In this document: piece by piece, positions 26,208-34,837 of the stretch | Layout of the letters: each line of letters starts with the position of its first letter | Numbering within the stretch: position 1 is the stretch's first letter | NCBI GenBank assembly: GCA_013154005.1 | Contig: JAADDK010000024.1 | Span: 1 to 50,308 of the forward strand | Reading direction: 5' to 3' | From: Methanobacteriota archaeon | Lineage (GTDB): Archaea; Thermoplasmatota; Thermoplasmata; Thermoplasmatales; Aciduliprofundaceae | Length of the DNA: 50,308 nucleotides | Made by a program: the position numbers and the translations under genes | Notes under the pieces: generated by a model | Databases searched by the model: none | What the model was told of the DNA's origin: nothing | Seen by the model: only the letters and a program-made list of their open reading frames with translations

Positions 26208-26498
26208 TTATCTGGCGAGGGTGAATAGCTCGTGGTCGTCTCCCACGTCAAATAATCCCAGTCGTGCTCCGGCGTCCAGCCATGCGTGTGCGTAGTACAC
26301 CGCACCTAAAGCGCGGACATAATCGCCCTGCTCGCGAAAATAATGCGCATCATCGTAATATGCGCGGGCCATGTTCATAAAGTCCTCTGCCACCGGATAA
26401 AGATGCGAGTTCTCAGGCACTGCGATTTTCACTTTCTCCATCGCACGACGCGTAACATCAAAATAATGTTCAAGAACATCCTCGGAAATTTCCTTCAT
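26208..26498 (-). CDS. DUF357 family protein
   Basis: 96 residues. The helical pattern with the blocks AEDFMNMARAYYDDAHYF and YYAHAWLDAGARLGLF is the signature of archaeal DUF357. The function of the family is not established; it is small, cytosolic and helical. A TATA-like TTATAA about 25 nt before the ATG suggests a leaderless mRNA and independent transcription. Neighbours on the same strand are a secreted hydrolase upstream and a propeller gene downstream. Confidence 0.85.
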   Translation of the reverse strand: MKEISEDVLEHYFDVTRRAMEKVKIAVPENSHLYPVAEDFMNMARAYYDDAHYFREQGDYVRALGAVYYAHAWLDAGARLGLFDVGDDHELFTLAR

Positions 26499-26528
26499 AC
26501 AAAAGAAATTGAGAAAAAGGTTATAAAT

Positions 26529-27128
26529 TTATGCATACTGGTGGCTTATAATCACGACATTATGGTCGTCGTAGATTTCCTGTGGGGCCACACCCCAGGC
26601 GTATTTCCATGAGAAGCCGGGATGTGAGTCGAGATCCACACCTGCAGAATAGTATCCGGCCCACACAAGTTCAGAGCAGTAATACTTGCCGTTGTCCACT
26701 TCTTTAAATATCCACCAGTAGTCGTACGGGTCGCCCACTTTGTTCTTTATGAAGGCAATTGCGTGGCGTATTACGGTCGGACTTGCTTTTACAACACCTA
26801 TAGCTATTTCGGGATATTTGTTGAGTTCCTCCACCTTGGAGTAATGCACACCCTTTGGACCGCCGGTCAGGCCAGTGGTTGCCTCAATAATCCAGCCCTG
26901 TCCATGAGAGTCCCAGCCCACAAATATTGCCACATGCGTCCAGTGTCCGGGTATGAGCCAGTCAATGGACGGATTGTAGCAGAATATTATGTCTCCGGGT
27001 TTCAGCATGGAGAAGTTAAAATGGTGCGCGCTGCTTGTCGCCGTCGCAGAAGAAAAGCCAACAGCTCCCCCCTGAAGTGCAATTGCCGCCACTATCAGTA
27101 ATACCGGTATCAATCGGCTTATTTTCAT
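26529..27128 (-). CDS. Secreted YiiX/NlpC-P60-like cysteine hydrolase
   Basis: 199 residues. A signal peptide (about 1-24) precedes a circularly permuted papain-like domain of the YiiX/LRAT-type NlpC/P60 group. It has H65 in GHWTHVAIFVG, a likely acidic partner E82 in WIIEATTG, and nucleophile C151 in YYCSELVWAGYY. The permuted order His-Glu-Cys identifies the subgroup. Members cleave amide or ester bonds in peptides or lipids. The substrate here is unknown, and archaea without murein make peptidoglycan unlikely as a native target, although competitor cell walls are possible. The ATG at 27128 is preferred over 27140 because GGTGGA lies 3-8 nt upstream. Confidence 0.85.
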   Translation of the reverse strand: MKISRLIPVLLIVAAIALQGGAVGFSSATATSSAHHFNFSMLKPGDIIFCYNPSIDWLIPGHWTHVAIFVGWDSHGQGWIIEATTGLTGGPKGVHYSKVEELNKYPEIAIGVVKASPTVIRHAIAFIKNKVGDPYDYWWIFKEVDNGKYYCSELVWAGYYSAGVDLDSHPGFSWKYAWGVAPQEIYDDHNVVIISHQYA

Positions 27129-27241
27129 AGCTCCACCCATTTAATTAATGGCATAACTTCATATAAACTTTTCTGAATTTTAATTTAAATCGTCATTTTT
27201 AAGAAAAAATTTTTAATTACAAATTCATTATGTATGTGCAG

Positions 27242-28708
27242 CTATACAACTTTAACACTCTCGCCACCGTGTTTCGTATGGCGTGGGCGAATCTCCACGA
27301 ACAGCGGTAAAGACATGTTTCCACCGGTAACCAGTGCCACGCCCACCGGCAGCCGCTGAATTTCTTCCAGAGAGCCTTTGGTGAGGTTCTCCACAGAGTT
27401 TCCTATGGCCCGCAAATCGTTGGGGTTGGTGACTCTGAGAATAATCTGGGTATTGCACTGCGATAGCACGTTTTTGTCAATCTTGGCGGGTCTCTGTGAG
27501 ATTATGCACAGTCCCAGTCCGAATTTTCGACCTTCACTTGCAATGGTGCGCAGAATCTTGCTGGATGCCGCCACGCCCTGCTGCGGCACATAGTTGTGAG
27601 CCTCTTCCACCACGAGCATAAGTGGAGGAATTTTATTTCTCTTTCTCAATTCAAACAATGCCATTGATAGCCGCTGCACCACAAGCTCCTGAATATCCGG
27701 CGCCACGCCTCTCAGATTGATTATTGATATCTTGCCCTTGGACACTATGTCTCCAATTTTCGTGCCTTTTTTGGCGAATATGCCCATTTCTGCCATGTAT
27801 TCTAACTGTGCAATCAGCGGTGAGAGATTTGGAGAATCTTCGCTTTCCAGAATTCTAATCACGTCTTTAAGGTCAAAAAACTGACGCGATGTTTTGAGCA
27901 GGTCCATGGCTTTTCTCAGCGGTATGAGGTACTGCCTTGCATCCAGATTCATCAGATTCAAAAGCTCTCTGGGACTCATTGAGGCCAAGGTAAATCTGAG
28001 GGGTCTGCCGCCATTTAGCTCGGTATCTGGAGTGAACATATTGATTTTCGATGCAAATCCCATGGGTTTAACTCCAAATTCATCGTGCTGCTTGCTCTTT
28101 TTCGCCGGGTGTTTGAGGGACTGATACTCTCCATGCGGGTCTATTATTACCGCAGTCACATCTTTCTTCAGAAACTCTTCTAAAAGCACTCCGGTGAGGT
28201 AACTTTTGCCCGCTCCGGTTTTTGCCAGCACGCTCACGTGCTTTTGGACCATATTGTTTATGTCGAGATAAATTTTGATGTTTTTGTGTTTGAATAATCG
28301 GCCTATATACGCACCGGTTTCTTTTATTTCCTCTATTCCTATGACCTTTTTAATGAACTCATCGGTGGCAAAATAAACTATGCTGCCCACATTAAATGGT
28401 ATGCGCGGATACTGTAACAGTCCTTTTTCGTCCCTGTATCCTATAACCACAACCGTAGCAAGAATGGTTTCTTCAATGTTTACCTCCTCGCCTTTTAGAA
28501 GTTCTTTTGCCCTTTTTTCAGTGAGATTGGTTTTTCTCTTAATCTCATCCACCCTGCCCAGAACCCAGCCAAATTTCTCATGAAGCACCTGCACGTAATC
28601 GCCCTGCTCTAAAAGCGGTGAGGTCACCGTGCATGTGAACTGTGTGGTGCCCACGTCACCATATATCACGCCTGCACGTTTCAACCCGGATTTATCCCCC
28701 TCTGCCAA
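27242..28708 (-). CDS. herA: HerA bipolar DNA helicase/translocase
   Basis: 488-residue FtsK-HerA family hexameric ATPase that cooperates with NurA, Mre11 and Rad50 in DNA end resection. An N-terminal HAS beta-barrel spans about 1-110. Walker A LAKTGAGKS lies around 161-169, Walker B LMLVVEEAHNYV is C-terminal to the middle, and an arginine-containing SEGRKFGLGL-ISQRP sensor segment follows. The start is a TTG at 28708, 15 nt after the PAN stop, with a GGGGG ribosome binding site about 7 nt upstream. NurA is not recognisable in the window. Confidence 0.94.
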   Translation of the reverse strand: MAEGDKSGLKRAGVIYGDVGTTQFTCTVTSPLLEQGDYVQVLHEKFGWVLGRVDEIKRKTNLTEKRAKELLKGEEVNIEETILATVVVIGYRDEKGLLQYPRIPFNVGSIVYFATDEFIKKVIGIEEIKETGAYIGRLFKHKNIKIYLDINNMVQKHVSVLAKTGAGKSYLTGVLLEEFLKKDVTAVIIDPHGEYQSLKHPAKKSKQHDEFGVKPMGFASKINMFTPDTELNGGRPLRFTLASMSPRELLNLMNLDARQYLIPLRKAMDLLKTSRQFFDLKDVIRILESEDSPNLSPLIAQLEYMAEMGIFAKKGTKIGDIVSKGKISIINLRGVAPDIQELVVQRLSMALFELRKRNKIPPLMLVVEEAHNYVPQQGVAASSKILRTIASEGRKFGLGLCIISQRPAKIDKNVLSQCNTQIILRVTNPNDLRAIGNSVENLTKGSLEEIQRLPVGVALVTGGNMSLPLFVEIRPRHTKHGGESVKVV

Positions 28709-28723
28709 TGCGATTCCCCCAAT

Positions 28724-29911
28724 TTATGCAAACATGTTCTCTCCGGGAGCTTCTCTGCGTATTTCGTCAGCGTGCAGGAATTTCCTTATTGCCAGCTCAA
28801 AGTCCTCCTGGGTCACGTAGTCTCTGTCATCCCTGATGGCAAACATACCCGCTTCCATGCAGATTACTTTCAGGTCAGCACCGCTGAAGCCATCGGTCTT
28901 CTTGGCGATTGCCTCAATATCCACGTCTTTTATGTTCATCTTTTGGGTGTGTATCTTCAATATTTCAATCCTCGATTTGTAGTCTGGATACGGTACAAGA
29001 ATGATTCTGTCAAACCTTCCCGGTCTGAGTAATGCAGGGTCTAAAATATCGGGACGATTTGTTGCGGCAATTATCTTAACATTGTCGAGAGGCTCAAAGC
29101 CATCGAGCTCCGCGAGAAGCTGCATGAGCGTGCGCTGCACCTCTCTATCTCCAGAAGTGGCCATATCCATTCTGCGGGAGCCTATGGCGTCCAGTTCGTC
29201 AATGAACACTATGCTCGGTGCCTTTTTCTTTGCCAGTGCAAACAAATCCCGTACCAGCTTGGCACCTTCACCTATGTATTTGCGTACCAGCTCGCTGCCC
29301 ACAGTGCGTATGAATGTTGCGTGAGTGTGATGTGCCACCGCCTTCGCTAGCAGAGTCTTGCCCGTGCCCGGTGGGCCTGCGAGAAGAATACCTTTGGGTG
29401 GTTCTATGCCTACCTTTTTATACAGTTCTGGATGCAAAAGCGGAAGCTCCACAGTTTCGCGAATCTCGCGAATCTGTTTTTCCAGACCTCCTATATCTGC
29501 ATAGGTGACTTCAGGTCTCTCTATCACCTCCGCCGCGGTGATATCCGGGTCGTACGTCTCGGGAAGCGCATGCACTATCGAAAAACTCTGCTTGTTCAGC
29601 GCCACGCGGCGGCCCGGCTTGAGCTCTTTCTCTGATACAAATGTCGACGCGGTGACTATGAATGAGGGACCTGCAGAGCTGCGTACCAGAATGCGATTTT
29701 TATCCAGAATATCTTCTATCACTCCCAGCAAAAGTGGTGGGGCTTTCATTTTGTTCAGCTCTTTTTTGAGTCTATTCACCTCATTTTGCAATCGCCTGAG
29801 TTCCGATTCCAGATATCTTTTCTCATCTTCGAGAATTCTTATTTGACGGAGCAGCTCTTCACGGTCGTAATCATAACTGAGTACATCATCTTCAATTTCT
29901 CCTCTTTCCAT
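28724..29911 (-). CDS. pan: Proteasome-activating nucleotidase PAN
   Basis: 395-residue AAA+ unfoldase that feeds proteins to the 20S proteasome. It has an N-terminal coiled coil (about 15-56), an OB domain (60-115), Walker A GPPGTGKT at 179-186, Walker [12 protein letters not shown] with D238-E239, and the second region of homology [20 protein letters not shown]. The C-terminus reads MFA where PAN normally ends in hydrophobic-Tyr-any (HbYX), the motif that opens the proteasome gate. GGTG about 8 nt upstream supports the ATG at 29911. It precedes herA in a likely operon. Thermoplasma itself is known to use VAT rather than PAN, so this gene marks a different lineage or branch. Confidence 0.96.
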   Translation of the reverse strand: MERGEIEDDVLSYDYDREELLRQIRILEDEKRYLESELRRLQNEVNRLKKELNKMKAPPLLLGVIEDILDKNRILVRSSAGPSFIVTASTFVSEKELKPGRRVALNKQSFSIVHALPETYDPDITAAEVIERPEVTYADIGGLEKQIREIRETVELPLLHPELYKKVGIEPPKGILLAGPPGTGKTLLAKAVAHHTHATFIRTVGSELVRKYIGEGAKLVRDLFALAKKKAPSIVFIDELDAIGSRRMDMATSGDREVQRTLMQLLAELDGFEPLDNVKIIAATNRPDILDPALLRPGRFDRIILVPYPDYKSRIEILKIHTQKMNIKDVDIEAIAKKTDGFSGADLKVICMEAGMFAIRDDRDYVTQEDFELAIRKFLHADEIRREAPGENMFA

Positions 29912-29968
29912 CGGTACGCACCGCTTAACTCATAAGCAGTTTTAATATTTTAAATTTGTGAAATTCCC

Positions 29969-30541
29969 TTATTTTCTGAAAAATATAAGCACGTCTCCCT
30001 TTTTAAGCACTGTGTTTGCACCCGGATTTTTTAAAATCTTTTTACCGCGTTTTATCGCAATTACGGTGCCAACTCTTCTGCGTATGTCTGTGTTTTTCAG
30101 TTTTTTATTTACATACTGCTCGGGAAGTGTAAATGCATAAATGTTTGAAGATTCAGAGAACATTACCTGACTTATTAGCTCGGCTACTTTCGGATTAAGA
30201 AGTGCATTGAGAATCTCTTTGCCGATTATAACACTCTCTACCATCACGTTATTGGCCCCTGCCCTCCGCGCTTTCTCCACGTTTTCCTGCTTTTTTAAAA
30301 TCACCCCTATATTAATCCACGGATTCAGTTCTCGTGCAAGAAGCGTGATGTAAATGTTTTTGGTATCGTCTTCCGTGGCAATTATTATTGTATCTTCGTT
30401 GTCTATCCCCGCCTGCTTCAAAACGTTGGGATCTGCCGGGTCACCCCATACAAAATTTTCCCGGTCATCTGGAAAGCCTGTATCTATAAACGTTGCATTT
30501 CCCAGATTTTTTGTGATTTCATTGTATCCGCATACTATCAT
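29969..30541 (-). CDS. RCK/TrkA-type regulatory subunit, second half of a split channel
   Basis: 190 residues. A Rossmann-like TrkA-N domain comes first (about 1-125, with GDPADPNVLKQAGIDNEDTIIIAT), then a TrkA-C domain (about 125-190). The first helix and second strand of the Rossmann fold seem missing: MIVCGYNEITKNL runs almost straight into the later part, so nucleotide binding may be lost or altered. The ATG overlaps the channel gene stop (ATGA), so it is co-translated. The pair mimics the tandem RCK1-RCK2 of Slo/MthK-type gating rings with RCK2 as a separate chain. Confidence 0.82.
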   Translation of the reverse strand: MIVCGYNEITKNLGNATFIDTGFPDDRENFVWGDPADPNVLKQAGIDNEDTIIIATEDDTKNIYITLLARELNPWINIGVILKKQENVEKARRAGANNVMVESVIIGKEILNALLNPKVAELISQVMFSESSNIYAFTLPEQYVNKKLKNTDIRRRVGTVIAIKRGKKILKNPGANTVLKKGDVLIFFRK

Positions 30542-31479
30542 TTTTTATCGCCCTCCGGTATGTAAACTATGGTATCTCCATGCCTCAACGTGAAGTTGGG
30601 AGTGGGGTCCTCGATAATTTTTCCGTTTCTGTATATTGCAATTATGGTGCCGTACTTATCTCTGAATTTCATTTCTCCTATTTTCTTGCCGGAAAGCGCC
30701 CCTTTAACCACCATCTCTTTTATATTTATGCCCTCTCCAGAGGCGAATATATCGTATCTGAAGTCACCTTTTGCCCAGTAATCTATCATGGTACTCATTA
30801 TCTTTTTCCGTGAGATTACCATGTTGGCTCCGGATTTTTTAATAACCTCCTCGCTGTTTTCTCTGTTTGAGAGGGCAATAATGTTAATCTCTTCGTTCAA
30901 ACTTCTGGCGGTGAGTGCAATCATGGCATTTGTTTCATCATCATCCAGCGCAAGTAATGCGGACGCACGATCTATATTTGCCCTTTTAAGAACTCGAATC
31001 TCTGTGCAGTCATCATCAATATGGGGCACATCTGTGGGAGGATTCCGTGAAATTACAATTAACGGTATTCCCAGAAATTTTAGTTTTTTAACTATTACGC
31101 GACTCACTTCGTTATCACCGCATATAATCACATGCTCGTCTCTGGGCAGAGGCACCATCCATCCATGCTCTGCCTGATTTATTTTGATTTCGAGCCAGGG
31201 CCCAATGATGGTCTGTATCCCTCCGAAGATTATTGCCAGTCCCATAATCAGGTAAATTATGGTGAACCATTTGCCCACTTCACTTGTAAGTTCCACTCCG
31301 GGTGGATAATGTCCGAGAGTTGAGATTGTGGCTACACTGAAATATATGGCGTCAATAAGAGTCACAGAATGATGCTCTATATAAACGCGGATTAGAATAT
31401 ATCCTCCGCTTCCAAACAGTATAAGCGATATGGAGATTAAAGCGAAAAGAATGAGCCGATTTTTTAAGTTGAAACTCAT
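30538..31479 (-). CDS. Two-TM cation channel with RCK domain and non-canonical filter
   Basis: 313 residues. TM1 is at about 8-32, the pore helix and filter at about 40-62, TM2 at about 68-95, and then RCK (TrkA-N from about 113, TrkA-C at about 230-310). The layout is that of MthK-type calcium- or nucleotide-gated potassium channels. The filter reads T54-L55-G56-H57-Y58-P59-P60 instead of T-V-G-Y-G-D. The second glycine is absent and prolines follow, as in cyclic-nucleotide-gated channels. Selectivity may therefore be relaxed. The Rossmann segment keeps only a degenerate glycine motif (ICGDNEVSR). It lies 16 nt after the TPR gene, with no evident ribosome binding site. Confidence 0.88.
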   Translation of the reverse strand: MSFNLKNRLILFALISISLILFGSGGYILIRVYIEHHSVTLIDAIYFSVATISTLGHYPPGVELTSEVGKWFTIIYLIMGLAIIFGGIQTIIGPWLEIKINQAEHGWMVPLPRDEHVIICGDNEVSRVIVKKLKFLGIPLIVISRNPPTDVPHIDDDCTEIRVLKRANIDRASALLALDDDETNAMIALTARSLNEEINIIALSNRENSEEVIKKSGANMVISRKKIMSTMIDYWAKGDFRYDIFASGEGINIKEMVVKGALSGKKIGEMKFRDKYGTIIAIYRNGKIIEDPTPNFTLRHGDTIVYIPEGDKK

Positions 31480-31495
31480 TGTGGTTGCATGGGTA

Positions 31496-33877
31496 TCATG
31501 GATTTAGATTTTTTTGTTTGATGAAAAATTCCTCATCCATGCCGATATTTTTGAGATGAATTCTTGACTCCTCCTCTTTATCAAGCATGTGCAGGGTATA
31601 TGCCAGATTAAATTCTGCTTCTTTGAAGTTAGGGTCCAGTGCCAGTGCGCGCTTGAATTTCTTTGCGGCTTCCTCGTAATTTCCCTTTTCAAACTCCAGA
31701 ATGCCCATTGCGTTATTTGAGTATTTATCATCACTATCACTTACTTTTTCCACCTGATTGAGCTCAATAAGGAGATGTGCTACACCCGGTATGCTCACCC
31801 GCTGTTTACTGCCCACTTCTTTTCTTTCTTTAATTTTTTCGATAAGTTCCTTTCTTATTTCTTTCAGTTCTTCCAGACTCAGAGATTCCAGATTCTCAGG
31901 TTCAGTTACCTCAGCGGCTGCAGAAAGCTCTTTTATATCCTCGATAACTTCCGATTTTATGTTTGCAGGAGCACCGCCACCGGCTGCAGCACCACTGAGA
32001 AAATCAACCATCTCTTTCAGCCCGCCCCCTTTGTGTTCTCCTTTCATAGATGCTATTGCTTTCTTTCTCAGGGATTTTATATCTTCCATTTCCATGTCAT
32101 AAATATTTTCGGGGATATCCATATTTGCCTCTCTCAAAAGAGCGATTGTATCTTCCACAAATACATTTTTCATGTCCTCCATCTGCTCTCTTTCCAGTTC
32201 TGCACTTATTTTTAACAGTGTTTCTATTGCTTCTGTGAATTCTCCTGCATCAATATGCTGTTTTGCTCTTGTAATTTCCTGCTTCATATGCTCGGTCAGA
32301 ATATTAGAGGTTTGAAGCTGATTTTCTATTTTTTCAATAGAACTCATAAGTTTTTCTTTTGTTTTACGTTCGGCTTCTTTCATTTTTATACGGTGAATCA
32401 TAGTATTTCTAAGGGTGCGAAGTTCGTTTATGTTCATCCGCTCAATCTCTCCGGGCACGGGTTCGCCGGATTCCTGAGCAATCTCTATTATGTCTTCCAT
32501 CAACGCACTTCGAAGAGCTTTTTCATCCATGTATTTCCTTAAAGCAATTTTCGCCTCCTCAAGACGATTTTTTGCCTCATCCAGCTCTCCGCGATTGGCG
32601 TGGGTATATGCCTCCGAAAGTATGTTTCTGATTTCACTCATATCGTCCTCTTTCAGCATGGCCATGATTGACTGGATGCCCTGCATGACCTCTGCACCCA
32701 TATCGCGCTGTTTTTCACCGTGGATATATTGCAATATTTCCTTTGCCTCTACGCTTGCTGGATTGATTTTCAGTGCCTTTTTTGCCATTTCTTCGGCTTT
32801 TCCCGGCATGGATCTCTTCAGGTATATGTTCGCAAGTAGCAGATACGCATCCTCACTCTCTTTATGTTTTAGGTACTCGTAGAGTGCATTTTCCGCCTCC
32901 TCATATCTGCGCATCTCGTAGAACAGTATTGCCTTGTTAAGGTATGCCTGCGCAAAGGATGGGTCATATTTTAGTGCTGCGTTATAGCTTCGCATAGCTT
33001 CGTCGTAGTTGCCCTTATGTTTTAGCACCACCCCACGATTATTCCATGCATTGGGTATATTTTGCCGGACTTTCAGAGCATTTTCATAGCAGAGAAGTGC
33101 TTCATCGTATTTCTCCATTGCAAAGAGTATGTTTCCTCTGTTGAGCCAGCACGATACGTTCCTGGGATTGAACCTTACACACTGTCCATACGCTTCCTCT
33201 GCGTCTTCAAAGCTTCCCAGCTGCTCCAGCCCGGCTCCCATTATGAACCATGCTTCATCGTCTCTTATATTGTTTACCAAGAGATCTTTCAGTATTGCAA
33301 GTGCCTCCTCTATACGCCCTTTTGCTATGAGAATTCTGGCCTTAATTTTCATCAGCTTTGGAGTGCGTTTAATTCTCAAAGCCTGCTCCACATATTCCAG
33401 GGCTTTATCATAGTTTCCACTGTTATAGAATTCTTCTGCCCACTGTGTCAGGTTATCTATTTCTCCAACACTCGGAAGATAGCTTCCCTCTTTTCGCTCT
33501 TTTTTTATTATATCAAACTCTTCAACTATCCGCTCAAGTTCGGTTCCGTCCATTATCGTGAGTTGCATATTTTCCGGGATTCTGGCTTTTGCTTCTGGGG
33601 CCACCTCTCCGGTGGTTATTATCATCCATCTGAGCATTAGCGTTTCAAAATCCACAAGTTCTTCAATATCTTTTGCGGTAAGCACAGGTTTTCTTATGAA
33701 GATTATCACGTATCTGATTTCGTTGCCAGGTACGGGCATGAAGGCATCTATTACCACTGTGTCTTCCCTGTACACGCCGTTTCTTACATTGAAACCCATC
33801 TCTCTAACTATACGGTTGCATAGATGATAAAACTCATCGATGCTCATGTTTTTTATTTTTTCGAGTATCTCTGTCAC
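31496..33877 (-). CDS. TPR protein with N-terminal Mrr-like endonuclease-fold domain
   Basis: 793 residues. Residues 1-125 follow the pattern of the Mrr_cat restriction-endonuclease fold: helix, VVIDAF strand, YVIIFIRK strand, then MIITTGEVAPEA and IMDGTELERI. The usual Q-x-K is not preserved (IIFIRK), so catalysis is doubtful. TPR repeats fill about 140-380, charged helical coiled-coil stretches about 390-690, and two more TPRs near 715-780. The GTG start overlaps the stop of the zinc-ribbon TPR gene (GTGA), showing coupling; GAGGGG lies just upstream. It is likely a scaffold. A DNA- or peptide-binding role for the N-terminal fold is inference. Confidence 0.78.
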   Translation of the reverse strand: MTEILEKIKNMSIDEFYHLCNRIVREMGFNVRNGVYREDTVVIDAFMPVPGNEIRYVIIFIRKPVLTAKDIEELVDFETLMLRWMIITTGEVAPEAKARIPENMQLTIMDGTELERIVEEFDIIKKERKEGSYLPSVGEIDNLTQWAEEFYNSGNYDKALEYVEQALRIKRTPKLMKIKARILIAKGRIEEALAILKDLLVNNIRDDEAWFIMGAGLEQLGSFEDAEEAYGQCVRFNPRNVSCWLNRGNILFAMEKYDEALLCYENALKVRQNIPNAWNNRGVVLKHKGNYDEAMRSYNAALKYDPSFAQAYLNKAILFYEMRRYEEAENALYEYLKHKESEDAYLLLANIYLKRSMPGKAEEMAKKALKINPASVEAKEILQYIHGEKQRDMGAEVMQGIQSIMAMLKEDDMSEIRNILSEAYTHANRGELDEAKNRLEEAKIALRKYMDEKALRSALMEDIIEIAQESGEPVPGEIERMNINELRTLRNTMIHRIKMKEAERKTKEKLMSSIEKIENQLQTSNILTEHMKQEITRAKQHIDAGEFTEAIETLLKISAELEREQMEDMKNVFVEDTIALLREANMDIPENIYDMEMEDIKSLRKKAIASMKGEHKGGGLKEMVDFLSGAAAGGGAPANIKSEVIEDIKELSAAAEVTEPENLESLSLEELKEIRKELIEKIKERKEVGSKQRVSIPGVAHLLIELNQVEKVSDSDDKYSNNAMGILEFEKGNYEEAAKKFKRALALDPNFKEAEFNLAYTLHMLDKEEESRIHLKNIGMDEEFFIKQKNLNP

Positions 33878-34749
33878 ATCAACCCCTCCACTTCCTTAAG
33901 TTTGTCTTCCACATCAAACCCTTCGGCAAGCATCTTTTTAAGCGTTTCCCGTGCTCTGGAAAACATGTTTCTTTCAAGAAGTATATCCACTATGTTCTCG
34001 TAGGCCTCTCTGTGCTTGGGATTTTTTCTCACGGCAGTTTGAAATGACTGTAAAGCACCACCCCATTTTCCCATTTTTCTGAGACACACACCCCGTTTGA
34101 ACCATACCTCTGCATTATTTTTGTCTAACTGAAGAACACGGAGATATGCACGTTCAGCCTCCTCATACTGCTCAGCTTCCATAAGTGCATCTGCCAGTAA
34201 TTCCCATACTTTAAAATCTTCCGGATTATCTTTTAGGATGCCGTTGTAGACTTCTATTGCACGTCCCCATTTTCCTGATTTTACCAGCAACTCTCCATAA
34301 TGTATGGCATATGAATCTCTCTCTTTCCAAATCTCCTCCATGGTTGATAATGCAGCGTCGAGGTTATCCTCCTCTTCGTAAATAATGGATAGCAAAAATT
34401 TACCCTCTGATGTGGTGTCTCTGGTTGCAAATTCCTCTGCAAGACGCAGATAATAGTTTTCCTCAATATCGAATATGCTCAGATAATCTCCATGCTCCCT
34501 GTGGAGCCGAAGTGCCAGTTTTGCAAGTGAAATAAAATCTTCATTTTCCCCCGCAAGTGCCCTGCGCGCGCTCGCATTGGCTTTTTCCATATGTTTTTTG
34601 AAAATTACAGGGTCCTCCACGCTCTCGTTGTCAAAATTTCCTGTGGCAAATCCCCATCTGGTAAGAAATGGTGTATCAATGGCTATTTCTCTGGTACAAA
34701 CTTTGCACACTGGCTTCGTTGATTCCCTCCCGCAGAGCACGCACTTCAC
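33874..34749 (-). CDS. Zinc-ribbon TPR protein
   Basis: 291 residues. The N-terminal zinc ribbon has C3, C6, C15 and C18 (CVLC and CKVC). A helical region without a named motif (about 45-125) follows, then four or five TPR repeats (about 130-285) with canonical W-x-x-L-x-x, A and P positions. GTG 34749 is the start, with GAGGA 4 nt upstream. It is translationally coupled to the Mrr-like/TPR gene and divergent from mre11-rad50 across an 88-base promoter region. Probably a scaffolding partner of the downstream protein; its specific role is unknown. Confidence 0.78.
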   Translation of the reverse strand: MKCVLCGRESTKPVCKVCTREIAIDTPFLTRWGFATGNFDNESVEDPVIFKKHMEKANASARRALAGENEDFISLAKLALRLHREHGDYLSIFDIEENYYLRLAEEFATRDTTSEGKFLLSIIYEEEDNLDAALSTMEEIWKERDSYAIHYGELLVKSGKWGRAIEVYNGILKDNPEDFKVWELLADALMEAEQYEEAERAYLRVLQLDKNNAEVWFKRGVCLRKMGKWGGALQSFQTAVRKNPKHREAYENIVDILLERNMFSRARETLKKMLAEGFDVEDKLKEVEGLM

Positions 34750-34806
34750 AAATCCTCATCATCTTTAAAGATAAAATATTTTCTCTTTAGAAACTTCTGC
34801 GGAATG

Positions 34807-34815
34807 ATTAAATAC
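34807..34815 (+). promoter_or_regulatory. TATA box of mre11-rad50
   Basis: ATTAAATAC is centred 27 nt upstream of the mre11 ATG at 34838, and no ribosome binding site is present, so the mRNA is leaderless. The same 88-base gap must hold the divergent promoter for the TPR pair; TTTAAAGAT or AATATTTTA near 34760-34780 are candidates. Confidence 0.55.
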
Positions 34816-34837
34816 AAACGCCTGATACAAATAACCG

